Shown: positions 11,358 through 11,369 of the stretch, piece by piece | Position numbering within the stretch: the first letter of the stretch is position 1 | Layout of the letters: each line of letters begins with the position of its first letter | Source of the DNA: CAYJGN01 sp964369635 | GTDB lineage: Bacteria > Bacillota > Clostridia > Oscillospirales > Ruminococcaceae | Direction: 5' to 3' | Assembly: GCA_964369635.1 (NCBI GenBank) | Contig: CAYJGN010000056.1 | Coordinates: 1 to 11,369, forward strand | Length of the DNA: 11,369 bases | Notes under the pieces: generated by a model | What the model was told of the DNA's origin: nothing | The model's input: only the letters and a program-made list of their open reading frames with translations | The model's database searches: none | Made by a program: the position numbers and the translations under genes

Positions 11358-11369
11358 TTATTTCTTCTT
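11358..11369 (-). CDS. rpsM: End of a gene ending Lys-Lys-Lys, probably rpsM (S13)
   Basis: Read leftward from the window edge are codons AAG AAG AAA and TAA. S13 proteins commonly end in a run of Lys, and rpsM is the standard gene before rpsK in the alpha operon. The ribosome site of rpsK lies just past this stop. Only three codons are visible, so the identity rests on gene order. Confidence 0.65.
   Translation of the reverse strand, partial: KKK

Overview
The window looks like chromosome from a low-GC, spore-forming member of the Clostridia (Bacillota), probably near the Oscillospiraceae/Ruminococcaceae. The reasons are strong AGGAGG-type ribosome sites, frequent intrinsic terminators, AT-rich intergenic DNA, a TTG start codon, an RpsD of the zinc-free clostridial type, and a SpoIIID-like N-terminus at the left edge. 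The taxonomic call is an inference; the window has no rRNA.

Left part (1-2.5 kb): the first codons of a probable spoIIID gene run off the left edge. Next is an HxlR-type regulator, transcribed leftward. Divergent from it is a flavin-binding (PNPOx-like) protein fused to a two-cluster ferredoxin domain. Their promoters overlap around an AT-rich palindrome, which suggests a small redox-sensing regulator/enzyme pair. After a gene-free stretch ending in a two-way terminator comes a leftward HAD phosphatase.

Middle (2.5-7.5 kb): two leftward genes encode a double-zinc-ribbon protein with a low-complexity middle and C-terminal membrane anchor, and a small membrane-anchored protein of unknown function. 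Divergent from these, an MscS mechanosensitive channel gene is followed 9 bp later by a gene for a 652-residue membrane-anchored protein. The predicted outside part of that protein consists of five degenerate copies of a roughly 90-residue W-x-G-x-W ... RV domain. A strong terminator closes this two-gene operon.

Intergenic repeat region (7.5-7.95 kb): there are three roughly 40-bp tandem repeat copies with partial copies on each side. They run directly into an 83-bp sequence that can fold into a near-perfect cloverleaf: an 11-bp closing stem and three perfect inner hairpins with almost no unpaired junction bases. No gene explains it, and it is the most unusual feature of the window.

Right part (8.0-11.4 kb): a leftward PTPS/QueD-family gene lacks the usual catalytic cysteine and carries an extra C-terminal zinc ribbon. 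A Fur-family-like box overlaps its promoter, and its leader contains a long inverted repeat. A 424-bp AT-rich gap follows. The window ends with the distal part of the alpha operon, rpsM(end)-rpsK-rpsD-rpoA-rplQ, transcribed leftward and closed by a terminator at 8.95 kb.
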